Part shown: positions 1 to 5,776 of the stretch, piece after piece
Numbering within the stretch: position 1 is the stretch's first letter
Layout of the letters: every line of letters begins with the position of its first letter
Assembly (NCBI GenBank): GCA_964387795.1
Contig: CAYLYP010000128.1
Location: forward strand, 1 to 5,776
Direction of reading: 5' to 3'
From: CAYLYP01 sp964387795
GTDB lineage: Bacteria > Bacteroidota > Bacteroidia > Bacteroidales > UBA7960
Length of the DNA: 5,776 bases
The notes under the pieces: generated by a model
Databases searched by the model: none
Told to the model about the DNA's origin: nothing
Seen by the model: only the letters and a program-made list of their open reading frames with translations
Translations under genes and position numbers: made by a program

Positions 1-1262
1 CCGTTATTAAGAAGAGTAGCAACAACTTCATTATATTTCTCTTTATTTAGTATAACACCAATCTCTTCAGGTTTTCTTCCTAAAGCCATTTCAGGGCTAA
101 TTCCTGTTTCAACGCAAAATGCTTTGTTAACCATTAAATAGCGGCCATCGAGGTCGCTTAATGTTATTACACTAGGAGCTGACTCAATAAGGGTCTGGAA
201 CAATTCCTGGCTTTGATTTATTGTTTCCTGTGCTTTTACCTGATTGCTTATGTCAACAATGACCCCTCTTATACCTTTAATACATTCCTCCTCAATAAGC
301 GGGGCAGAATAAATCTGCATATAAGCTATACTCCCATCATTTCTTTCTGATGAATATAAATTTCCATATGTCGAAGAACCACTTTTTAGCTTTTCGATAT
401 TCGCTTCCAGATACTCTTTCTCCCTGATTATTGACCTTATCAATAATCCCTTTTTCAAATCATCCTCAGTCAATCCAAAAAAAGACAAGCCTGACTTGTT
501 TAAATATGTCAATACCCCTTCGGTATCTGCTTCAAAAATTGTCTGGGGTAGTAGTTCAACGGTATCCCTGTATTTCTTTTCGCTCTTCTTTAGGGCTTCC
601 TCTGCTTTCATCCGCTCCCTGATGTCCCGTTCAGCCCTGGAAATAGCCTTACGGTTTATTGAATGGATATAAAAGCCAACAATACCAATAAACACAAGTG
701 ATGTTGTTATATCAATTAAAAAATCACGAAACTGGGCTTCTTCAATTTGAAATTGATTTTTAAAAACAAACATAAAAACTAACATCATTATCACATTCAC
801 AAATGAATAAACCAGTATTAAATATTTTTTATCCCCAACAAGAAAAGGCACCATTGTTAATGCAGAAAATATATAAGCGATAGTATCCAAACGTCCTACT
901 CCCAGGCTTTTATCATTGATAATAACAATCCAGACAGAAATCAATGAAGATATTACCATAAGATTTGCCGCAAAGTGATAATAGCCTTTAATAAGAATAA
1001 TATAACAACAAATAAATACCAACAATACAGATGATAATGGTATCAATATCGGTAAAAACGGACCTCCATAAACAGGATTTAAGATTTGAAGGTAGGTTGT
1101 CGAAGCAATTAAAAAAAACATTGTAAATATCAATATAATGCTCAAATAATAAATAAACCGGGCACTTTGTTGAACCACAAAATCTGCCTGCTCATAGCTC
1201 TTTAATGCCCTGGGCAATGATACTCCCTCTTCTTTTCTGAACATATCAGCCAATCGTTTCAT
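1..1262 (-). CDS. Membrane-bound PAS-domain sensor protein, probably a sensor histidine kinase (3' end outside window)
   Basis: The reading frame is open for 420 codons from an ATG at 1262 to the window edge, so the protein is truncated by the window and not broken. An in-frame TAA five codons upstream makes this the first possible ATG. There is only a weak AAGG before it; Met7 is an alternative start. After a 35-residue cytoplasmic N-terminus, six hydrophobic helices are visible at about residues 36-58, 68-91, 97-115, 124-142, 146-167 and 181-200. A charged signalling-helix linker follows (about 203-230, RAERDIRERMKAEEALKKSE). PAS domain 1 spans about 231-338 and ends in a PAC-like GIRGVIVDIS. 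A short helix leads to PAS domain 2 from about 353 (ELFQTLIESAPSVITLSDLDG). This membrane-linker-PAS-PAS order is typical of Bacteroidota sensor histidine kinases, which signal to response regulators. The kinase domain is not in view, so a GGDEF or other output cannot be excluded. I do not recognise the six-helix sensor domain as a named family. Confidence 0.88.
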   Translation of the reverse strand, partial: MKRLADMFRKEEGVSLPRALKSYEQADFVVQQSARFIYYLSIILIFTMFFLIASTTYLQILNPVYGGPFLPILIPLSSVLLVFICCYIILIKGYYHFAANLMVISSLISVWIVIINDKSLGVGRLDTIAYIFSALTMVPFLVGDKKYLILVYSFVNVIMMLVFMFVFKNQFQIEEAQFRDFLIDITTSLVFIGIVGFYIHSINRKAISRAERDIRERMKAEEALKKSEKKYRDTVELLPQTIFEADTEGVLTYLNKSGLSFFGLTEDDLKKGLLIRSIIREKEYLEANIEKLKSGSSTYGNLYSSERNDGSIAYMQIYSAPLIEEECIKGIRGVIVDISNQVKAQETINQSQELFQTLIESAPSVITLSDLDGRYLMVNKAFCVETGISPEMALGRKPEEIGVILNKEKYNEVVATLLNN

Positions 1263-1429
1263 AGGCCTTAGCTTTTATCGTATGAATACCAGTTTTCAAT
1301 TATTCATGAATTTAATAAGACCAGATGTATCAAATCCAAATTTTGTTAGAATATTTTTGAGCTCCACTGAATGGTTTAACCTTTAATTTTTTCAAATTGT
1401 TTTAGAAACCAACTCTGTATGCCTGAATT

Positions 1430-1437
1430 CAAAGATA
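1430..1437 (-). promoter_or_regulatory. Candidate Bacteroidota -7 promoter element for the PAS sensor gene
   Basis: On the minus strand this reads TATCTTTG, a perfect match to the known Bacteroidota -7 consensus TAnnTTTG. The identical octamer precedes ade. A TTTG lies upstream (1455-1452), but its 14-bp spacing is shorter than the usual 19 or so, so the -33 half is weak. Transcription would start near 1423 and give a leader of about 160 nt before the ATG at 1262. Confidence 0.42.
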
Positions 1438-1446
1438 ATTTTTTTA

Positions 1447-1464
1447 ATGTACAAATCAGTACAT
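1447..1464. repeat. Inverted repeat ATGTAC-N6-GTACAT, possible operator
   Basis: Two perfect 6-bp arms (1447-1452 and 1459-1464) flank a 6-bp centre. The arms contain GC pairs within otherwise AT-rich DNA, and the repeat overlaps the -33 region of the candidate sensor promoter at 1430-1437. Its size and spacing would suit a dimeric DNA-binding protein. No regulator is known from this window, and a repeat of this length can occur by chance. Confidence 0.35.
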
Positions 1465-1630
1465 GTTTTTATGAAAAATTAAAGAAATTTATAAAGTTTA
1501 AACCTTTGCATTTAATTCAATCCTACTTTCCTTATTTTACTTAAATCAACATTGCAAATCATTAGTTACACCTACCTGAAAAATATTTTCAATAACCTCT
1601 GAATTGAACATAAACATAGCTTTTTATCAT

Positions 1631-1638
1631 TAATTTTG
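1631..1638 (+). promoter_or_regulatory. Alternative upstream -7-like element, plus strand
   Basis: TAATTTTG matches TAnnTTTG, and the GCA that follows is also common at such promoters. The nearest upstream TTG (1604-1606) is about 24 bp away, longer than usual. If used, it would give the FN3-like gene a leader of about 220 nt. The element at 1794-1801 is better placed. Confidence 0.22.
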
Positions 1639-1770
1639 CAGAATTCATGTTGCATTATAGAAGTATTAATAACATTATTTAAAACATATTTTACCTGAAA
1701 TGCGTGATAGTGTAGCATATTTTTAATATATTTAATCCCATATACAATAAAGATGGAAGTAGTTCTTAAT

Positions 1771-1801
1771 TTTCATTTTTGTGCCTGGCCTGATACCTTT
1801 G
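1771..1801 (+). promoter_or_regulatory. Candidate promoter of the FN3-like secreted protein gene
   Basis: TACCTTTG at 1794-1801 is a perfect TAnnTTTG -7 element. A TTTC at 1771-1774, one mismatch from the TTTG -33 element, sits at the expected 19-bp spacing. Predicted initiation near 1808 gives a leader of about 60 nt before the ATG at 1867. No Shine-Dalgarno sequence is present in that leader, which is normal for this phylum. Confidence 0.5.
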
Positions 1802-1866
1802 AAACATGCTGTACCTCTTCGTTCAGATGTTCTTAACCTTATAATAATTATCACCTTCAATAAACA

Positions 1867-3666
1867 ATGGTGCCTCAAAGTTCAATTTTAGCCCTGATCC
1901 TTATTATAACATGGAACAATGCTTTTTCCCAGGACTCATTACCTCAACTCAAATCAATAAGTATTCAGGGAAGTGAAGGCATTTATATATTTGTTCAGCC
2001 GGAAGCAACCGTAAATGGGAAAAAAGTAAGCCGTATATTACTCGAAAAAAAGAATCCAAAAAAAAGATCCTGGTCAAAAGTAGGGGAAGTAAATGGCCCA
2101 TTATCACCCCTTGAAATAAAAAAAACTATTGGCACCGACCTTAGCAGATGGCTTATTGAAAGTATGAACCTTGTTGGGGAGGATGCTTTATGGGACTATT
2201 TCAAAAACCATCACAGGCCCTATGACTATGGAATGGCTTCCTTACATCCTTCTATACTGATTGCTTTAGGACATGCACTAATCGACAAACAAATAAAAAA
2301 AGTGAAGCAGGGGCAAATAATATGCTATCGCACTTTATATTATGACAGCAATGGCCAATTATTACACTCCATTAGCTGGGAACATGAGTTTATTGAATTT
2401 GAAGATTATAATAAAGCTGTTTCTATAGGTTTCAATCAATCAGATTCGATACTCTTTGCCAGTTGGATTGCCCCGCTCAGTCCAGACAAATGGCCAGTAT
2501 GGGCTAAAGTTTATCGAATCAATAACTCAAAAGGAATAACAGAATTACTTTCAAACAGGATTCTTGCACAAATCAATACAACTGAAGATAGCGTTTACTA
2601 TCACCTTACTGATTTCATCCCCGGCACAGGCTCCTTTAGCTATTTTATTGTTCCTGCCAATTTCACCGGCCTGGAAAGTTTTCCTTCTGACACAATAACC
2701 ATTTACAAGGATTATAATATCAATCCTGATAGCATTACAATCAAATCCAGCCCATATCAATCCGAAACTCATTATTCAATAAAGCATTCAAATAACAACA
2801 ATCAGGATTCTTTAAGCACTTTGAAGAGTGAAAATGAAGAAGTCCCGGATACTGAACAGGAGGAAAAAATCAAGGCATCAGGCAGCTTGATAATAAACAA
2901 AGATGAAGGTCCTGATGATATAGTTTATTATTTTAAGCTTCACCACAGTGGCATCCGTATTGGACAAATCCCATATAACACATGGCAGGCCAGTACTTCA
3001 AACAAAAACAACAATGTTCCTCTTCCACCGCATGAGCTAAATTTCAGCTATGATTTGGATGGCTTATTATTAGAATGGAAGACCGAAAGCCATAGCGATA
3101 ATGTTGGCTATTTTGTTTTAAGAAAAACCGCAACCGAAAATACATGGACTACCATAAGCCCTTTGCTCAACACACTTAGCTATACAGATGAATATCAAAA
3201 CATAAAAAAAGACACCATATATATTTATTCCGTTCAGGCTTTAAACATAAACAATGAGTTAAGCATTCCTTCCCTCCCATTGTATATCAGGTTAGAACCA
3301 GAAGTTAAAAATACTTCAATCCTCAACAAAAACAATGAAAAAAATACAGCTACTAAAAATGCCAATCAGCCTGATATCTCAAACATTAAACCAGCACCTC
3401 CAATTGTCAGACAAATTGCAGGTGGGATAGAACTTTCCTGGGACAAAACATCTCAAAGCCAGATTTCGGAAATCATTATTTACAGAAGGACAAGCAGGCA
3501 GGATAAACCAATTGAAATAGCTACAATAAATTATAATGCTGCATTTTTTATTGACAGCCCGCCATTTGACATTGATATTTTTTATTCAATAAAGTATAAA
3601 TCAGCGCAACAGATAAGCAAATCCTCAAATGAAACAAAGATTAAAAGAAAGAGGCTTAGAAATTGA
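1867..3666 (+). CDS. Exported multi-module fibronectin type III-like protein of unknown function
   Basis: A complete 599-residue protein. The start is fixed by an in-frame TAA two codons upstream (1861-1863). Residues 1-22 form a signal peptide with a hydrophobic core and an end at about FSQ-DS; its N-region lacks Lys and Arg, which is unusual. FN3-like modules can be read from their W, Y-x-Y and strand patterns: module 2 at about 182-280 (ILFASW, KVYRI, GTGSFSYFIV), module 3 at about 388-477 (LLLEWK, YFVLRK, YIYSVQALN) and module 4 at about 508-593 (IELSWD, IIIYRR). The first part looks like another module whose strands (27-88 and 149-178, ICYRTLYYDSNG) are separated by a helical stretch at about 91-146. 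Residues 285-345 form an Asn, Ser and Glu-rich linker. There is no catalytic motif, lipobox or recognisable type IX sorting domain, and the C-terminus is basic (KIKRKRLRN). Probable role: periplasmic or surface binding or scaffolding (inference). I do not recognise a named family. Confidence 0.85.
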   Translation: MVPQSSILALILIITWNNAFSQDSLPQLKSISIQGSEGIYIFVQPEATVNGKKVSRILLEKKNPKKRSWSKVGEVNGPLSPLEIKKTIGTDLSRWLIESMNLVGEDALWDYFKNHHRPYDYGMASLHPSILIALGHALIDKQIKKVKQGQIICYRTLYYDSNGQLLHSISWEHEFIEFEDYNKAVSIGFNQSDSILFASWIAPLSPDKWPVWAKVYRINNSKGITELLSNRILAQINTTEDSVYYHLTDFIPGTGSFSYFIVPANFTGLESFPSDTITIYKDYNINPDSITIKSSPYQSETHYSIKHSNNNNQDSLSTLKSENEEVPDTEQEEKIKASGSLIINKDEGPDDIVYYFKLHHSGIRIGQIPYNTWQASTSNKNNNVPLPPHELNFSYDLDGLLLEWKTESHSDNVGYFVLRKTATENTWTTISPLLNTLSYTDEYQNIKKDTIYIYSVQALNINNELSIPSLPLYIRLEPEVKNTSILNKNNEKNTATKNANQPDISNIKPAPPIVRQIAGGIELSWDKTSQSQISEIIIYRRTSRQDKPIEIATINYNAAFFIDSPPFDIDIFYSIKYKSAQQISKSSNETKIKRKRLRN

Positions 3667-5281
3667 TAAATTCAAATTTTGTTCCATCAAATAAGCCCTT
3701 ATCACTAAGTTTTATTTCAGGTATCACAAGCAATGCCATAAACGACAATGTCATAAATGGGGCATACAGCCCTGATCCAAAGCTTTTTGCAAGCTCATCA
3801 AGCTTCACATATTTGGCTGCAACATCTTCATAAGAGGCATTGCTCATTAAGCCTGCAAAAGGGAGAGGAAGGATTTCATTGATTCCCTCATCTTCACACA
3901 CGGCACATATTCCCCCTTTTTCATTTATAATGTTATTGACAGCTTTACAAATATCCTGATCAGTAACACCAACCACGATAATATTATGCGAATCATGGGC
4001 TACTGAAGAAGCTATTGCCCCTTTTTTCAAGCCGAAATTCCTCACAAAAGCAACTGCAGGCCTGGTATTCTCATATCTGTTGATTACTGAAATCTTAATA
4101 ATATCATTTTTAACATCTGAAACAAACAAGCCATCCTCACTTATCGGCCTTTCCATGACCATACGGGTAATCAACTGCCCATCAATAACCTCTATCACAG
4201 GAATTTTATTTGGTATTGCAGGAACATTAAAATCACTGATTTCTTTGGAAAAGGCATTGAATTTGTTTACAGCTTTTATTTTTTGAAGGGGAACTGAGGG
4301 CACTCCCTTTTCAAAGACACATTTGCCTTCTATGATTGTTTTTAAAACATTAAAATGATCAAGGCAATCAACAATAACAAAATCTGCAGGGTCTCCCTCT
4401 TGAAGCAAACCCATTTCAAGCCCATAATGCCTTACAGGGTTCAGTGAAGCCATTTTAAAAACAGAAAGAGTATCAAGACCTCTCTTCAATGCTCGATGAA
4501 CAAGTTCATTAATGTGCCCTTTTATTAACTCATCAGGATGTTTGTCATCTGAACAGAAAGCACAATTGGCATAATGCTCCCGGGCAATATCAATAAGATC
4601 GTCAAAGTTTTTTACCGCCGAACCCTCTCGTATTAATATTTTCATGCCAATGGCTATTTTCTTTAATGCCTCTTCCTTTGTAAAGCATTCATGATCAGTG
4701 GTAATACCTGCTGAAACATATTTCTTTAATTCGTCACCCATTAATGCAGGTGCATGCCCATCAATGACCTTACCCATTTCAAGGGCAATTTGTATCTTTT
4801 GCATTACAAGTGGATCCCTCTGAATTACACCCGGGTAGTTCATCATTTCGCCAAGAAATTTAACCTGGGGAAATTCTTTAAAGATTTCTCTTATATCTTC
4901 AGGGCTGATTTGAGCCCCACTACTCTCGAATGGGGTTGCCGGAACACAGGAAGGAGCAGAGAAATAAAACTTCATTAATGCCCTGTCACCATCCCTAATC
5001 ATAAATTTCACCCCTTCAACTCCCAGTACGTTTGCAATCTCATGGGCATCACAAACTGCTGCAACAGTCCCATGTTGCACTGCAATCCGAGCAAACTCAG
5101 ATGGTACAAGCATAGAACTTTCAATATGTATATGCGAATCAACAAATCCTGGAACAATATACTGGCTATAAGTCTGATTATCTTCTGTAATTTCAACAAT
5201 ACGTTTACCGTCAACATACACAGTTCCGGCATATATCCTATCCCTAACAACATCTATTATATTTCCTGAATACTTTTCCAT
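3656..5281 (-). CDS. ade: Adenine deaminase (EC 3.5.4.2)
   Basis: A cytoplasmic purine-salvage enzyme that hydrolyses adenine to hypoxanthine and ammonia. It is a metal-dependent amidohydrolase of 541 residues, slightly shorter at the N-terminus than the Escherichia coli and Bacillus enzymes. Visible family signatures, in order: PGFVDSHIHIESSM (H50, H52), CDAHEIANVLG (77-87), LGEMMNYPGVI (E145), DGHAPAL (H176), ITTDHECF (H197), CSDDKHPDEL (243-252), ASLNPVRHYGL (278-288) and GDPADFVIVD (296-305). The adenine deaminase C-terminal domain follows, with VAHDSHNIIVVG (428-438) and LPLPFAGLMS (471-480). The putative metal ligands and catalytic residues are all present, so it should be active. One oddity is Ala79 where many homologues have Pro in the DPHEIANV motif. 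The ATG at 5281 is the first one after an upstream in-frame TAG, with no Shine-Dalgarno site. The gene faces the FN3-like gene and shares its last 11 bp with it. It is transcribed alone as far as can be seen. Confidence 0.96.
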   Translation of the reverse strand: MEKYSGNIIDVVRDRIYAGTVYVDGKRIVEITEDNQTYSQYIVPGFVDSHIHIESSMLVPSEFARIAVQHGTVAAVCDAHEIANVLGVEGVKFMIRDGDRALMKFYFSAPSCVPATPFESSGAQISPEDIREIFKEFPQVKFLGEMMNYPGVIQRDPLVMQKIQIALEMGKVIDGHAPALMGDELKKYVSAGITTDHECFTKEEALKKIAIGMKILIREGSAVKNFDDLIDIAREHYANCAFCSDDKHPDELIKGHINELVHRALKRGLDTLSVFKMASLNPVRHYGLEMGLLQEGDPADFVIVDCLDHFNVLKTIIEGKCVFEKGVPSVPLQKIKAVNKFNAFSKEISDFNVPAIPNKIPVIEVIDGQLITRMVMERPISEDGLFVSDVKNDIIKISVINRYENTRPAVAFVRNFGLKKGAIASSVAHDSHNIIVVGVTDQDICKAVNNIINEKGGICAVCEDEGINEILPLPFAGLMSNASYEDVAAKYVKLDELAKSFGSGLYAPFMTLSFMALLVIPEIKLSDKGLFDGTKFEFINF

Positions 5282-5332
5282 ATTGTACTTATAATGGCGT
5301 TTGGTTTTTCTTTGATTATTCTATCTCCACAA

Positions 5333-5340
5333 CAAAGATA
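5333..5340 (-). promoter_or_regulatory. ade: Candidate -7 promoter element for ade
   Basis: The minus strand reads TATCTTTG, a perfect TAnnTTTG match and identical to the element before the PAS sensor gene. The -33 half is poor: only a T-run (minus strand, 5362-5358) about 17 bp upstream. Initiation would fall near 5326 and leave a leader of about 45 nt, too short for a purine riboswitch. Confidence 0.5.
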
Positions 5341-5391
5341 TTAAAGAAAAGCTTTTTAAAAACCTTGACTCAACAATCAATATCTTTCATT

Positions 5392-5447
5392 AATAGCATT
5401 TTCCATTAGAATACTAATTAAGGTCTTTTTCCTAATGAAAAGCTATT
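5392..5447. repeat. Imperfect inverted repeat able to form a 16-bp bulged hairpin
   Basis: The left arm (5392-5409) pairs with the right arm (5432-5447) in three blocks: AATAGC with GCTATT, TTTTC with GAAAA, and ATTAG with CTAAT. Single-base bulges at 5398 and 5404 separate the blocks, and the loop is 22 nt. A T-rich run follows on the plus strand (5446-5454), as in a terminator, but no plus-strand gene ends nearby. It may be a regulatory structure or a remnant of one. Confidence 0.4.
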
Positions 5448-5695
5448 TTATTTTGCTTGTTGAATTCAAGAAAATCCTGAAATAGTAATATTTCCAAAAT
5501 CACACAATGATTATTATTATTTCTAAAGTCAAAACTAATTCAATTTAACCTATATTTTTTCGATTCGTTTTTTATATTAAATGATAAAATTTAACTTAAA
5601 TAACACAACTCATTAATCCAATATATTCAGTACACGAGAAAAGTTTTAAACCGATTTTCAAATAATCACTATATCAATTATAATAATTCAATCCG

Positions 5696-5726
5696 TTTTT
5701 ATATTTTTACCTCGTCCGTATTTTTC
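5696..5726 (+). promoter_or_regulatory. Weak candidate promoter for the gene starting at 5749
   Basis: TATTTTTC at 5719-5726 differs by one base from TAnnTTTG, and a TTTT at 5696-5699 stands in for the -33 TTTG at a 19-bp spacing. Initiation near 5733 would leave a leader of only about 16 nt. T-runs are common here, so this is tentative. Confidence 0.25.
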
Positions 5727-5748
5727 AACTTATTAACAAATTAAAACC

Positions 5749-5776
5749 ATGAAAAAACTTTTACTTCTTTTAAGCG
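5749..5776 (+). CDS. Start of a gene for a probable exported protein (3' end outside window)
   Basis: Nine codons are visible from the ATG at 5749 and read MKKLLLLLS before the window ends. Two lysines followed by a leucine run are the classic beginning of a signal peptide. The upstream ATTAAAACC is the A-rich, Shine-Dalgarno-free context usual in Bacteroidota. The function cannot be told from this fragment. The start is plausible because it combines this N-terminus with a preceding non-coding spacer. Confidence 0.6.

Larger units (their letters stand above)
1263..1866. other. Divergent AT-rich intergenic region (604 bp), no gene
   Basis: This spacer separates the start codons of the PAS sensor (minus) and the FN3-like protein (plus). 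Stops are frequent in all frames and I see no conserved coding segment, tRNA or recognisable RNA fold. It holds candidate promoters for both flanking genes, the ATGTAC inverted repeat at 1447-1464 and a small AT-rich palindrome, TGAAAA-ATA-TTTTCA, at 1577-1591. The length is generous for two promoters, so an unrecognised small RNA remains possible but has no positive support. Confidence 0.7.
5282..5748. other. Divergent AT-rich intergenic region (467 bp), no gene
   Basis: This spacer lies between the ade start (minus) and the start of the right-hand gene (plus). All frames are interrupted and no protein or structured RNA family is recognisable. It contains the ade promoter at its left end, a bulged hairpin at 5392-5447, a 10-bp palindrome TTGAATTCAA at 5460-5469 and a weak promoter for the right-hand gene. 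The part from about 5500 to 5690 is very AT-rich and shows nothing else. Confidence 0.7.

Noticed and set aside
431..622. Plus-strand 63-codon open frame
   Set aside because: It lies antisense to the PAS-domain coding sequence, has no recognisable protein features, and the minus-strand frame is clearly the coding one.
1577..1591. TGAAAA-ATA-TTTTCA palindrome
   Set aside because: Purely AT-rich arms apart from one GC pair, with no promoter or gene alignment; likely chance in this composition.
1753..1836. Possible 27-residue Cys-rich peptide (MEVVLNFHFCAWPD...) upstream of the FN3-like gene
   Set aside because: The best promoter element (1794-1801) lies inside it, there is no ribosome binding signal, and open frames of this size are expected by chance.
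2551..2772. Minus-strand 73-codon open frame
   Set aside because: It is entirely antisense to the FN3-like gene, whose frame shows coherent secreted-domain patterns; no independent promoter or protein signature.
4080..5269. Several plus-strand and one minus-strand out-of-frame open frames of 68-81 codons
   Set aside because: All are shadows of the adenine deaminase gene, which is complete and matches its family motifs throughout.
5282..5340. Purine riboswitch in the ade leader
   Set aside because: The predicted leader is only about 45 nt and shows none of the paired stems or conserved junction bases of a purine aptamer.
5460..5469. TTGAATTCAA perfect palindrome
   Set aside because: Similar GAATTC-centred sequences occur at 1424-1431 and near 1641, and there is no consistent placement relative to promoters, so no function can be supported.

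Overview
The window looks like chromosomal DNA from a member of the Bacteroidota. It is AT-rich and start codons lack clear Shine-Dalgarno sites. Perfect matches to the Bacteroidota -7 promoter consensus TAnnTTTG lie upstream of three genes (TATCTTTG twice, TACCTTTG once). The secreted protein carries a signal peptide ending in a 'FSQ' motif typical of the phylum. This assignment is inferred from sequence style, not from a database match, and no finer taxonomy can be defended.

Layout from left to right: (1) positions 1-1262, minus strand: the first 420 codons of a membrane sensor protein with six predicted transmembrane helices, a signalling-helix linker and at least two PAS domains. The C-terminal output domain lies beyond the window. 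(2) 1263-1866: a 604-bp AT-rich divergent intergenic region with candidate promoters for both flanking genes and an ATGTAC-N6-GTACAT inverted repeat just upstream of the kinase-side -7 element. (3) 1867-3666, plus strand: a 599-residue exported protein built of fibronectin type III-like modules. The first module appears to be split by a helical insertion, and a polar low-complexity linker sits in the middle. (4) 3656-5281, minus strand: a complete adenine deaminase (ade), convergent with the FN3 gene and overlapping its 3' end by 11 bp. (5) 5282-5748: a second AT-rich divergent spacer with the ade promoter and a 16-bp bulged hairpin. (6) 5749 to the end, plus strand: the first nine codons of another gene whose product begins like an exported protein.

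The genes do not form an obvious operon. All neighbours are divergent or convergent, so each is probably transcribed on its own. Ade performs purine salvage in the cytoplasm, the sensor is a membrane signalling protein, and the FN3 protein is exported. Nothing in the sequence ties them into one pathway. No mobile element, CRISPR array, tRNA, rRNA or recognisable riboswitch was seen. The least explained items are the FN3-like protein with its inserted helical segment and the paired inverted repeats in the two spacers.
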